From: Sabethes cyaneus
Lineage: Eukaryota; Arthropoda; Insecta; Diptera; Culicidae
NCBI RefSeq assembly: GCF_943734655.1
Contig: NC_071354.1
Span: 75,308,838 to 75,372,837, forward strand
DNA length: 64,000 nucleotides
Direction of reading: 5' to 3'
Shown: piece by piece, positions 1-13,000 of the stretch
Layout of the letters: the number at the start of each line of letters is the position of its first letter
How positions within the stretch are numbered: position 1 is the first letter of the stretch
Translations under genes and position numbers: made by a program
The notes under the pieces: model-generated
What the model was told of the DNA's origin: nothing
Seen by the model: only the letters and a program-made list of their open reading frames with translations
Database searches by the model: none

Positions 1-1081
1 CCTTAACTCTCACCCATTTTGTTTACATTTGCGACATTCGCCCTTTTGTTAATTCTATCTAGAAATGCTTAAAATAAATAAAGGTTGAATCATATAAATT
101 TTTATAGTTCAGTATTCATTTCTCCCTAATTGATAGAAAGTTATAGGTATGTACATAAAAATTGAGTCTTGTTCATAAATTAAACATACAAATCATGGCA
201 TGCCTGTTTTGCTTTCTTTGTAGTTTGTACCACATTTATCTCGAATCAGCAATCTTGACACACACACATCCGTAAATGCTTAACAGTTCTTTCGGTAGGT
301 TCAGTAGGTTCAGCGTTCAGCAGCAAGAGAGCAGCTAGTCAAGAATGCCTCTCCAAGTAGACAGCAGTCAAATCGAACTTTTTTAGCTGACTTCTCTGCT
401 GATACATGCATTGCGAAGCACTTTATTTTCTCATACATACATTTACAAATAGGCTTCTTCTGAAATACCATTAATGAAAAATCTGCCTATAATTATAAAG
501 TTTTCTATCAGCAATTATCCATCGATTCGTTTTGTGAAGGCTGCTTTCGGGAGTGTTGTTACTGATGCTGATTGAACACAGAAACATCTCGGTAAATAGT
601 TGTGTGAGAATATACGGCAGCAGGAACCTGTTCGACATCCGGGGGTCGTTGGAATTACTCGGAGAAGTTGGAAATTATTCCATTTTTTTGTGTGTGCTAA
701 GCTGCAGAGTGCGAAAATACAAAAATATGTGCGTGAAACAAGTTCGTCACTGAAAAAAGGGAATGTTGCCAAAGGGAGTGTTATATTTACTCCCCACCAC
801 GTAGCAAGAGCCTCTAAAAATTTCTTTGAAAGGAAATTAGTGCAGTTCTTTCAAGGGTGAAAATAAAGGTGTTGAGTGCAAAGTGCAGGAAGCCAAAATA
901 TGCAGTTTTAAGTTTTTGGCAGAAAGTGCGTTCATAAGGTAGTACTAAATCAAAAAAGCATGAAAAACGTAAAATATTGTGCAATATTTTGAGAAAGTAC
1001 ACAAAGAAAATCGGTGTAGGTAATTGTCCATTCTGCCAAGCAGAGGATTTGTGATAAAGTGCACAGAGACGGTAGGATAAA
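1..1081 (+). promoter_or_regulatory. POSH 5' flank and probable 5' leader
   Basis: AT-rich DNA upstream of the POSH start codon. I recognise no transposon or other gene here. The stretch just before the ATG probably contains transcribed leader, because an in-frame TAG lies two codons upstream of the start and no better upstream start exists. Short open frames on both strands have no recognisable motif. No TATA box or initiator can be assigned with confidence. Confidence 0.4.
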
Positions 1082-4000
1082 ATGGATGAACGACTGCTAA
1101 ACGATCTGCTGGAGTGCTCCGTTTGTCTGGAACGATTGGACACATCCTCTAAGGTGCTGCCATGCCAACATACTTTCTGTCGGAAATGCTTGGAGGTAAG
1201 GATCGGGCATACTCGACATTGCAATTTGATGGAAAGGTTAAATCCCAACAGCGTGATAATATGCTTCATATAAGGGGTAGATGGAGCGGAAAGGCGGTGA
1301 AATTCCTATCTCTTTGTACCAAATTCAAACGCTTCATTCTCCATGCCTTTTCATACGCGCATGTGTTTATTTTGCCGTGGCTCATTTATGATGCTGGAAT
1401 TCTGATGTATCATATAAGGTACACGGGATCGCTTGATGGATGTTCTTTTCGAACTCCACTAGCGACAACAATGTGCGATGGGATGGTTCGAGTATTTGTC
1501 TTTACATTTTCTTAGATGGTTTGGTGTTTTCCGTAGGAACCATGCAGCAGTGGGGGTCTGGTCTGACGAGTTGAATTTTTGCTCCTTTTTGACGTCTTCG
1601 TTCGTGTTAGTAAGAAGTGAATATATAGAAATTTCATTGCATGGCATCATAAAATATACTCAATTTTGGCAACAAAGGTAAAAAATAAAATTTAGGTATC
1701 AAACTATTTTTATTATTACTGTTTGGGATGTCATGTCTAAGCGTAACGAAATAAAAATCCATAATTTTTCACGGTTTAGTTACACGGACTGACCGTCTTT
1801 GTTAACGTTACTGGATGCTGGATTTTTGAACACTGGAATAAAACATTTTCACCATTTAATAATATTAAATTATTTTATTTTTGATACGTTTTTGAAAAGA
1901 TACAATGTAAGTTTGGATAAAAACTAGCCACGCTTATTTTAATGCAACTTTGTGCATCTGACTCCACCGAAGCAGAGTTTTAAGTCATTCATGTGTGAAG
2001 AACTTATAGTGTTAGTTGTTATCTACAATATTGTTAAAATAACTTGATTTTTCTTTGGTATTTACTCTGGTTGACAGTAAAAGAGTGTTCTTTTTCGTAG
2101 GTTTGGCTTTCACATATCAATTTCAGATGGAATCGCCTAAAACGCTTAAATATTTATGCTTTTTTTAAATCTCATTGTCATTTTTTTGACGGTTAGGGGC
2201 ACATCACCGCGATTTTTCAGTGTCAGTAACTCGTAATATTTAAATCTATGTACAAATAATGCTAAGCTTGTTTCTGCAAAAAGAGTCTTTTTAAAACTTC
2301 TTACTTACTTTAGTGGCAACGGTTCGTTACCGATCCTGCGCCGAACGTATTATGGTCCTCCAGTACCGTCGGTCCTGGGCTGCCGTTCTCCAATCCCCAC
2401 GAACACCAGCTGAACGTGCATCGTCTTCGACAGCACACACCCACCGGCTGCGGGGTCTGTTTCGGAGTCTACGGCCTCTTCCTGGTTCTCTGCTGAAAAT
2501 AGTTTTGGCTACTCTTTCATCGGGCATTCTGGCTACGTGTCCAGCCCACCGCAGCCTGCCACATTGCACTACCTTCACTATATCAGCATATTTGTATACT
2601 TGGTACAGCTCGTGATTCATGCGTCTGTGCCACACTCCATTTTGTATTTTGCCACCAAGTATAGATCGCAGAATTTTACGCTCAAAAACCCCTCGCCGAT
2701 CAGCTGCCTTTAGCGTCCATGATTCGTGTCCGTAAAGGGCCACCGGGAAGATTAGTGTTCTGTAGAGCGCCAGTTTTGTGCGAATTTGCAAACTACGGGA
2801 CTTCAGCTGGCTACGTAATTCATAGAAAGTCCGATTCGCGGCTGCAACTCGTCGTTTCACTTCGCGGCTTACATCGTTGTCACATGTCACGAGTGTACCA
2901 AGGTATATAAATCCCTCCACTACTTCATATCGTTCCCCATCTAACTCCACCTCGGCACCAACACCACTTGAGCTCCCACGTTCCCTACCAGCAACCATGT
3001 ACTTCGTTTTGGCGGTATTAATGGTAAGTCCCAATTTCGCAGCCTCCCTTTTAAAGGGCCTGAAGGCCTCTTCCACTGCTCTACGGTTGATTCCGATGAT
3101 ATCGACGTCATCCGCAAAATCAAGAAGCATGTGAGTTCTCGGGATGATAGTTTTATTTCTTTCCAAGTTTGCCCTTCGTAATGCAGCTTCCAATGCAATG
3201 TTGAATAGCAGGTTAGAGAGTGTATCCCCTTGCTTCAGTCCATCCAACGTCACAAAAGCAGCTGAGGTCTTACCCGGTATTTTAACGCATGATTTGGATC
3301 CGTCCAGCGTCGCACGAATCAGCGTAACTAGTTTCGTCGGAAAACCATGTTCTAGCATTATCTGCCACAGCTCATTTCGTTTAACTGAATCGTACGCCGC
3401 TTTAAAGTCCACAAACAGATAGTGTGTCTGCAAGTTGTACTCCCGGAACTTGTCTAGCAACTGGCGCAGGGTAAACATCTGATCCGTGGAGCGATCCTCA
3501 CGAAAACCAGAATGGTACTCGCCGACGAAGGACTCCGCTAACGGTCTCAGTCTGCAGAACAGGATACGGGAAAGATCCTTGTAGGCAGAATTGAGCAATG
3601 TAATTCCTCGATAGTTTTTACACTCCATTCGATGTCCCTTTTTGAAAATTGGGCAAATGAGGCCATCCAACCACTCCTCCGGCATTTGTTCTTCCTCCCA
3701 GATCCTGACAATGATCCGGTGGATTGCTTCGTACAGCCGCTCGCTCCCCGCTTTTAGAAGTTCAGCCGGGATACCGTCCTTCCCAGCAGCCTTACCGTTT
3801 TTCAGCTCACTGATTGCCTTCTTAACCTCCTCCTGTGTTGGTGGCTCCACAGCTTGACCATCGCTTACAATTTCTATCCTGTCTTCCACGCGTCGTGCCT
3901 ACCACCTCTCTCGCTGCTGTTTGGATGGCACCATGGATGTTCCTCCACAGCCCATTTATATCTTCTTCTTCTACCTGCTGTTCTGCGATTCGCTGGTCAA

Positions 4001-7000
4001 GCTTCCTGGCGTACTCCACTGCTACGCCGTCTGCCGTTAACCGCAGGATGTTCAAAAACGCAGCGTCCTCTCAGTGCGAGCTTTCGCCGTGTTCGACAGC
4101 CTTGCGCAAATCTTACTCACTACGAGATAGTGGTCAGAGTCAATATTTGGTCCACGAAAAGACCGTACATCGATAACGTCCGAAAAGTGTCGACCGTCAA
4201 TCAAGACATGATCGATCTGAGAGCTAGAGTCTCCATTTGGATGCCTGCAGGTGTGTTTCCGAATATTCAAACGTGGAGAGTAGGTGCTACAGACAGGCTA
4301 CAGGCCATCCCTCTGGCCGCGGCAAAATTTATGAGCCTCAGACCGTTATCATTGGTCGACAGATGCAGGCTATGTCTTCCAATAACTGGACGGAAGAATT
4401 CCTCCCTCCCGATCTGCGCGTTTGCATCTCCGATGATGATTTTCACGTCGTGTTTTGGGCACTCTCCATAGGTCCTCTCGTCTTTAGCATCATCGGATTT
4501 ATCATTTGTCGGTGCGTATAAGTTGATTAGGCTATAGTTGAAGAATTTGCCTTTAATCCTCAACACGCATATACGGTCATCTACGGGTCTCCACCGGATA
4601 ACTCGTTGCTTTTGTTTTCCCAACACTACGAAACCGACTCCATGTTCTGCTTTCTTACCGCTACTGTAGTAGATGTGGTACTTGAAAGAAGTGCCTGCAA
4701 TAGGGTCTATTGCACAGAACTCCCTTTCTCCGGAATTTGGCCACCGAACTTCCTGAATAGCAGCGATCTCCACTCCGAGTTGATGTAGCTCTCGAGCAAG
4801 CAAGCCAGCCTGTGCCGGTTCATGGAGAGTTCGGACATTCCAGGTACCAAGTTTCCAATCGTTATCCCTTAATCGTTTCGATCGAATCGAATCGATGATG
4901 CAAATCGACGTTTACGGAGCTTTAGTGACGTTTGGTAACATAAAAAATTTTACCGAACGGTCGGCTGTTTAGATTTCGGCAAAATTTTACCGAAGTCAGT
5001 GCTTTTTTTTAAGAGTGTAGGTATAGCTTGCGGGATACAGCATTTCATATTCAGCCGCCCGTTACGAGACAGACGCTGTGTGAGCCGCCCCTCACCTGGA
5101 GAACAGGCGCTCTAGCTCGCACCTCCTAGCTTAGCTGCTTCAGTAAGTACATGAACCATTTCCGGGTAAGGCCATCGACCGTCATCATTTGACTTAGATC
5201 TGCGTGGAGGCGCCAGGTGGGAGCTTGAGAGAGCCAGAGCTATGTTTGACGCTCCTTTCAGGTAACTCTCTCCATTTCATACCCTTTTCAAACTTCTACC
5301 AACAAAAAAAAGTATGTTCCAATACGTTGAGTAGTTTCCGAGAAAAAGGTACATAAAATTTGAAAATCATGTTTTCCGTCGAGGTTTTTCCACGCCGCAC
5401 CGGAATGCTTATGTGTATGATCGTTTTTCATCTACTTCCGGTGATCGGATCATTACAAAATTGGTATCAAAATGCAGAAAGGTCTGCAGAGCTTGTAGAG
5501 AAACAAAACTTGTTACGCAGTGACGGTTTATTAACAAAGAGTTTAACTCTTTAACCAGAGCTAGTGGCATTTATTATAGTGAAGGTTGCAAATGCAACAA
5601 AAAGGCAGTTTTCGGGTTCTTTAATAACGTGACTTTATTAACAGCAATTGAAGACGGTATTAAAAATTTCCTAGTTATTAGGTTTTTTCGTGTACAATAC
5701 AATTTATATTATTTGAACTTATAATAAATTAATATGCGAAGTTTCATGGCATTTATGTTTAGTGTCTTTTTCTAATTTTCGTATTCCAATTAGGTTAGCT
5801 ATTTTGCTTAATCAATCTTTACGTAGAGACCGTACTGTAGGTTAAGAATCTGTCTAGACGATAATTAGAATAGAACGTTTTTGTAAATATTGTATGTAAT
5901 TTTCGGCGTACCTACAATTCGGCGTACCCCCACTTGCACCGACGTCCAACACTGCTAGTTTCACCGAGGGCCTCTCAAAGATTCCATGTGCGGCCTGTAC
6001 AACAGCACGTCGAACCTGTCCATTTTTAGAGCGGATCGCACGAACCACTCGACCTTTCGGCCAGCTGTTCCTCGGCAAGGGGCGATGTCTCCTTCAGTGA
6101 TAGGTTTCACCGGGGCAAACCACTTCGTCCTTCGGGTCAGCGTCGGCAGGTATTCTGCTATCCAGCGCTTCCAAAATCGGATTGCATACACCTGCGACAT
6201 CTTCCATGTATGCTTCAGTGCTTACTTGCCGTCGTCGAACGCGATCGGGGGCTTAGAGCCGTCTGAAGAGCCGAGGAGGATATCATTTCGGGGTGAGCGG
6301 TGAAGACAACTCATTCTCTAGGGGCAATTCGGTTAATGGGCGGGAATTGATGATTAGTTCGATCTGAGCCAACCAGGGATGGAAAAAATCGCTTCTAGCG
6401 ATCAAGATCATAGGAGCGATCAGATTCAGATTCATTGACATCACTACTTGTAAGCGACAAACACTTTGTCGCGATCCGTGCAGATTATGACAAACTTCAT
6501 GTCAGATCATGTTCATTGCATGATTGCGTTGAGAAATATAACAGATACAGACGATTGGTTGTGTGCATCGTATGCATCGCAATACAAACAACATGTGTGA
6601 CCTTTTTTCTCGCAGCTAGTTAAAATGTAACACTATGATCGACTGCTGAGACTGTTTAGAGAACAAAATCTTGTGATCAACGCTAAAGATTCACTGTTTG
6701 TCATGATTTGTACGGATCGTGATCTGTGCGTGTGGCGATAACTCACAGATTTTATCAAAATCACTGATCTTACATCCCTGCAGCCAACATATTTTAAGTA
6801 GTTCATCGGTTGGCGTACGTGTGAGTTGAAGGTGTTTGATGGATTTTTCCATCATCAATCGTCTTCCAACAGTAACATACATCGGTCCGAAATAATCTAT
6901 ATCGACGTAGGAACAAGGGCGAAAAAATGGTTTTAGCCGTATGGACGGTAATGCAGACATTTCAGGTACGGCAGGATTGGCTAGGCGATTTTTACAAAAC

Positions 7001-10000
7001 TGGCATTGCGTGCGTAAGCGGTTATACGTTGAACGTAGTTGAGGTACATAGAATCTACGCCGGATCTCGTTGAGTGTGGTCTGATGATTCATGTGACAGT
7101 ATCACTGATGCACGTCAGCAATAAGGTTTGTAACTGGGTGGGGCTTAGGTAGCAGTATCGGGCACTTCCTACATTCCTCCACTAATTCGCAAGCATCTAT
7201 ACGGCCACTCATGCGTAGCAACCCATCATCGGTAAGGACAGGCGTAAGCTTGTATAAAGAACTGCCATGGCGTAGATTTAGGGGTTTTTAGCATGGAAAC
7301 TTCGGCAACGAACGCTTCGCCCTTTATAAGCTGTAGAATGTAGACTTCCACCTCCTTAGTACGCTTTTAGTCAACGGTCCAGTAATAATTGGCTCTTTTA
7401 GCACTCTTTTTGAGTAAATTTGCAGAAAATCCTTTAACGAACGCAACGTGACCTAATAAGCGTTTCCAGCTGGACAACTTCTCTCATCAAAATAGCACAC
7501 AATATACTGTAGTATTGGTATACATACGGTCGCTCTTCTTCAGCAGTATGATTAAACTTGAAACCAGCAATTGGCCACTTATCCTTCTGTTCCCACAAAA
7601 AATCTGGGCCACGAAACCAGCGGCTAGCAGGCGATAGTTCCGGCAGTTTTTGCCACTTTGTTGCATCATCGGTGACGTTGAGTTTTGTTGGAATCCAGTT
7701 CCATTCATTCGACTCCGTTAGCTCCAGCATTTCACTTACTCTTGCAGCTACAAATGGGCTATATTTACGGTGGTCGGAATTTAACCAGCAAAGAACATCG
7801 CACGAGTTTGTCCAAAAGAATATTTGCGCAGGCTTCTGCTTGTGTGATTCCATGATATCGTTTGCCAACCGTGCTCCAATTACTGCTGCTTGAAGTTTTA
7901 GCCTAGGGATCGAAACATAACGTAAAGGCGCTACTCGTATCTTTGCACCGACCAGAGCACATTCTACTACGCCATTCTCTTTGAATCGCAGATTTGCAAC
8001 CGCCGCAAATCCGTTTTCAGACGCATCAACGAACACATGCTGTTGTATCATATTCTGCTCAAAGATGCTGGTATGCTTGCGGTAACATCTAGGCACGCTA
8101 ACAATCTCCACTCTCGGAAAAACTCGCAGCCATGTCTGCCATTTCTGCCACTGCTCTTCCTGGATGCGATCATCCCAATGAATGCCAGTGCGGCAGATTT
8201 CCTGAAGTAGGATTTTCAAAAACATTAAGAAGTTAGCCAGCAGTCCTAGAGGGTCGTAGATCATCATCATGGTGCTCAGAATCTGTCTCTTTGTAGGAAT
8301 GATGCGACCTTCAAGCAAATCGGCGTTGATCCTTGGAGATACCTTAAAGGTAAACGTATCGGTTACGGTGCACCACCACATTCCAAGAACTTTCTCTCTT
8401 CCCATTTCACTCAACAGGTTCAAGCTTTTCTCCCCAGGTTCCGCCTCCAGTTCTCGCAGCACTCGTTTTAAGTTCGATAGCCAGTTTCGTATATCGAACC
8501 CAGCTTCGATGTGGATAGAGCGGACATCTTTTGCCAGCTTAATGAAATATGCTTTTCATTCCTCACTGCATAGCATATCGTCGACATAATGGTCCTTCAT
8601 GATAGCTTCGGCTGCCTTTGGGTATTGATTCTGGAATCGATACGCGTTGTGATTCTTTACGTATTGCGCCCAGCTTGGAGAACACGTAGCCCCGAAGGTC
8701 ATCACTTTCATCACGTATACGTCCGGGCGACCATCTTGTTGTTCGCTGTTTCGGCAAAGAAATCGCTGACATTGTTGGTCGTTTCTGTTTACCATCACTT
8801 GCTGGAACATCTCAAAAATACCCCCCGTAACCGCAATCCGAAACTCTCGAAATCGGCGTAGCACAGATGGAAGTGGAACAAACTGATCTGGTCCGGTGAG
8901 AAGAAAACTGTTCAATGAGGTTCCCGCAACCTTTGCTGCCGCATCCCATACTATACGTAGTTTGCCTGGCTTGTTGGGATTAGTCACGGGGGATATTGGA
9001 AGGTACCAGACACGAGGGAATTTTTCAAGCAATTGCCTCTCCGTTAACTTTTCGATATACCCGCTTCGCAGGTAATCCCGGAGTTTTTCGTTCAAGACGT
9101 CGCCTAGTTCGGGTTCTCTTTGTATACGCTTCTCTAGACGCTCCAACCTTTTCAGTGCTATCGATTTACTGCAGCTGTACGTTGTCGAATCGCCAAAGCA
9201 GTCCCGTCCCCGTCTCGTAAAGCAGGCCTTTCGTGTGTGTCAAGGACTTTAACAGCTGTTCTGCTCGCTCGTCATCTTTTGAGAGAAGAGGCTTTGCCGA
9301 ACGCACTATCCCAAGACTATCCAGCGAAAAGTATGCTTTCATTGTGTTGTGTAGCTCTATATCGCGTCGGTCGCAGCACGAGATAGCATGGAGGCTGCGG
9401 TGGGCCGTATAGTTTGGCACTGACAGAAGAGATGTTGAGCAAAGTCCGAAGACTGTCCATCCTAGGCGAGTTCTAGAAACAATTGGATCATGTTTTCCGC
9501 CTTCGCTGCTATCTAATGCTGTTGGCAGTTATCAATCCCTATAAGAAGTCTGGGCGAACTTCACGAATGTTCCGAATCACACGGCAAATCGTTTAGACGA
9601 TTGTACTGACTTACTAGTTTAACCATCTCGAGAGTCTGTCTGGTAGAGCGAGACTTTGAACGGTATGAACCTTCGGAATCCAGTACGTTTTCGTGGCATG
9701 TATTCCAGAGACCTCCAATGTTCACGGATCCCGCTTCCTGTTGCTGATGATCGGCACTCCATCCTAAGCACAGGGGATATGATTCTCCATTGAGCCTTAA
9801 CTCTCTCAAAAGACCATGTTCCATCAGTGTGACTGAAAAGCCGTCATCCAAAAAGGCATATGTGCGAATAGAACTCCTGCGTCCGTGAATCAGCACCGGA
9901 ATGTATCTGAACAATATACTTTACCAACGTTGTCAACGTGAGCATTCCATCTCTCATAAGAAGCTCCTGCGTCTGCCTGTGACGTTGAAAGTTGAGGATT

Positions 10001-13000
10001 TGAATATCGCGGGTATCTAGAATCATCGTGTACAACTGCTTATGGGTCATATAGGAGCAACCGTTCCTTCCGCACTCTTCCCTTACAGTGCAATCTCCAA
10101 CATGCTTTGCGAGACACTTGCGGCACAACTTATAATTCTTTACCGCAGCCCATCGGGCCCAATGTTCATGACAAGAAATCTTTTACATTCGCAAGGATTG
10201 CTTCATTCTTCGTCGCAGATTACGCACTTTTTCCTCAAGGTCGTTTTAGAAGATACTGGCGAAGATAAAGATGAACGACAACTTGATTCACGGTGTAAGT
10301 ACACTTCCTCCTTCCTACTTCGCCTGTCGGATTTGCTGGCATAATTGCCAAATGCTGATGGAACCGTTACCCCGCATGCTGCTTCAATCAGTGCTTCCAG
10401 CCAACTACTAAACTCCGAAAGGGTGACCGTGTTTAGCGTTTGCCGATGTCTAGCCCAGTCGAGCTTGATGGTCGGCGGCAATCTGTCTAAATACAAGCTT
10501 GAAGAAGCACAACATTGCACAGATGTTCATTCAATTCGCAACCTACAATCGTCGCGCACATATTCTGTACTGTACTGCAACTCCGAAATCAATTAAATTC
10601 TGGGCGGCCAAATAATGTTCGTAGCGTTTTAATAACGCCATAGAGATCAGCGGGATATAGCAATCGGCTTCGTACTGCTTCAAGAGCTTTTCCTTTTAAA
10701 CTGCAACGAAGTCGAAGTAAATTCTTTTCGTTACTGAAACCGCACATTCTGGTGGAACTCTCTTAAGTAGCAATATATAGCGACCACTCCTCCGGATTAC
10801 CAGAGAAAATGGGAAGTTCTTTAGCTACCGCTTGTCGCACAGCAAGTTGGATTTTGCTGAGATCGTGAAGAGAAATCGCATTCTTAGGCAGTAACTCTTC
10901 ATACGTATGCTTTTGCTGATTAAACCTAGCTCATTTGATCCATCATTCTTTGAAACTGTTGGAGTTGTTGTTTTTGATCTGCAATCGACATATATCCTGC
11001 TCCACCCTGTACAGATGCCTCACGGGACGATGTGCCCTGAGCTGCACGCTTCGTTTCACACGACGAGCAACTCCAGCCTACATCTTCGATTCTTTCATCG
11101 ACACCTACGTACTTAAAGTGAAACCACTGACCGCAATCATCATAGCTCACCATCAGGTTATTATCCGGATCTTCGCATATTCCACAACTCACACCCGGCT
11201 TAGGCCCTTTCGCACGACTACCTTTTGGCATACTGAAGCTTCCCCGATCGCGAATATAACGGAATTTTTAAGAATGTTGCGAATGCAACAAAAAAGACAG
11301 TTTTCCGGTTCTTCAATAACGTGACAACCATTGAAGACGCTATTAAAAATTGCCTATTGAGTAACGTAATAATAATACGTAGTTAATAGGTTTTTCGTAT
11401 AACATAGTTATTAGGTTTTTTCGTGTACAATATTGTAGGTTATAATATTTGAATATTTTTTTGAAACGGTGGTTCTACAATTGTTGAAAGGGCGATAGAG
11501 GAAAGAAATGAAAATTTTTTGGTGAAGGAGGGGAAAGAGCGGAAAGCTGAGGAGGAGGGGAGGGGGTGTTTTGGCAGCTACGCTTAACAAGAAGTCGTTT
11601 TGACTCCTACCTCTTGTTCAATGCTGGAAGGTGCATGGATCGAACCAAGCTATAATTTGAGATTATAACCGGATTCGAACCCACAACACCCGCCAGGGCA
11701 TGTGACTCGCTGGTCTTGCCATCGGCCAAAATTTGGGAATCCCCAATTCTACGGATTCTCGTCCCATAAAACAGTTCAAAGAAAGTCTGACTGACGGAGA
11801 TCTTACGTGAAAACGGACTTCAAGCATATTCCGGGGAACCAGTATTTCATTGCTAAAGTTAAGTTTGATGTTCCAGAGAACCTCCGAAAACAGAAGATGT
11901 CAAAGTTTGCCAAGAAATTCTTGAATTAGCAAGCAATTTGTTCATGTGGAAAGCAGAGTACACCTTACGTGCTCACAGATACCATGACTTGGTCAGGTGT
12001 ATCTGAAAGCGTATCTCTAAAAGTAATTTCTTCCTCTTCTGAAGTCTCACAACTGTCCCATGAACTCGCTGGCCGGATTTGGTTTTATGCCATTACGCAA
12101 ATGACGTGCTGGAGTAGTAAAAGGTAAATAAATGTCGCAACCAGTGTCAGGCTATTATGAAGCAGAATCTTGTAAAACGTCCTAAAGTAGTTAAAACAGT
12201 TGAAGAAATGAAGAAAGCCTGGGTAAATAAGCAATAACATGTCGATTTTGATGGTGAATGACCAACTGGTTTTTTTCATGTGTGGACTCATCACTGCGAC
12301 CAGTATAGTTGATCTATTGCGATTGCGATGGAGAAAAAATACAACTTCAACCGAATATTTCGTGTATTTGAGCCTAGACGTGATTCCTGGGAAGATGGTG
12401 GTCCCGATATTCGTCCAGGCTCGACAGTTTTCTATACAGATGGTTCAAAAATGGACAATCAAGTGGAAGCAGGAGTCACTGGCCCAGGAATAGACATGTC
12501 AATTTCTATGGGCAGATGGCCAACTGTATTCCAAGCTGAAATACAAGCAATTCTAGAATGTACGACTGTGTGCTTGCGCAGGAACTATAAACATTCAAAT
12601 ATATGCATCATGTCCGACATCCAAGCAGCTCTAAACGCTCTAAAGTCGGCGACATGCACATCAAAACTTGTCTGGGAATGTATTCAATCACTCCCAAAAT
12701 TGTCTCGTCGTAACCAAGTCAACTTGTACTGGGTCCCAGGTCACTGTGGAATTGATGGAAATGAGAGAGCTGATGCACTAGCAAGACTCGGATCATCTCA
12801 TCAATTTGTAGGACCTGAGCCCTTCTGTTGCTTATCTGCTTCTACTCTAAAAATGGAGCTAAAAGCATGGGAATGTACGAAAGTGGAATCAAATTGGAAT
12901 AACACTTTCAATGCTAGGCAGTCGAAACGTTTCATCTCTCCAAACGTTTCAATTACTCGCAAAATACTGGAGCTTTCGAAGAAAGATCTAAGCATTTATA

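Larger units (their letters stand above)
5584..11458 (-). mobile_element. Decayed BEL/Pao LTR retrotransposon
   Basis: Related sequences bound the element in direct orientation: about 5584-5735 and 11275-11458 both start GTTGC(A/G)AATGCAAC and share CAGTTTTC(G/C)GGTTCTT and TTAGGTTTTTTCGTGTACAA. I read them as diverged LTRs. Between them, on the minus strand and in the order expected for BEL/Pao, lie PHD finger and gag, zinc knuckles, protease, RT, RNase H and integrase, each broken by stops or frameshifts. A 407-bp hAT-type element interrupts the integrase. The right LTR carries extra sequence absent from the left one. Old and inactive. Confidence 0.8.

Noticed and set aside
814..1269. 151-residue minus-strand open frame over POSH exon 1
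   Set aside because: Antisense to the POSH leader and RING exon; no motif; explained by the real gene on the plus strand.
11665..11710. Possible tRNA gene from the B-box match
   Set aside because: No cloverleaf could be formed, and the sequence repeats at 27470; it is the head of a SINE.
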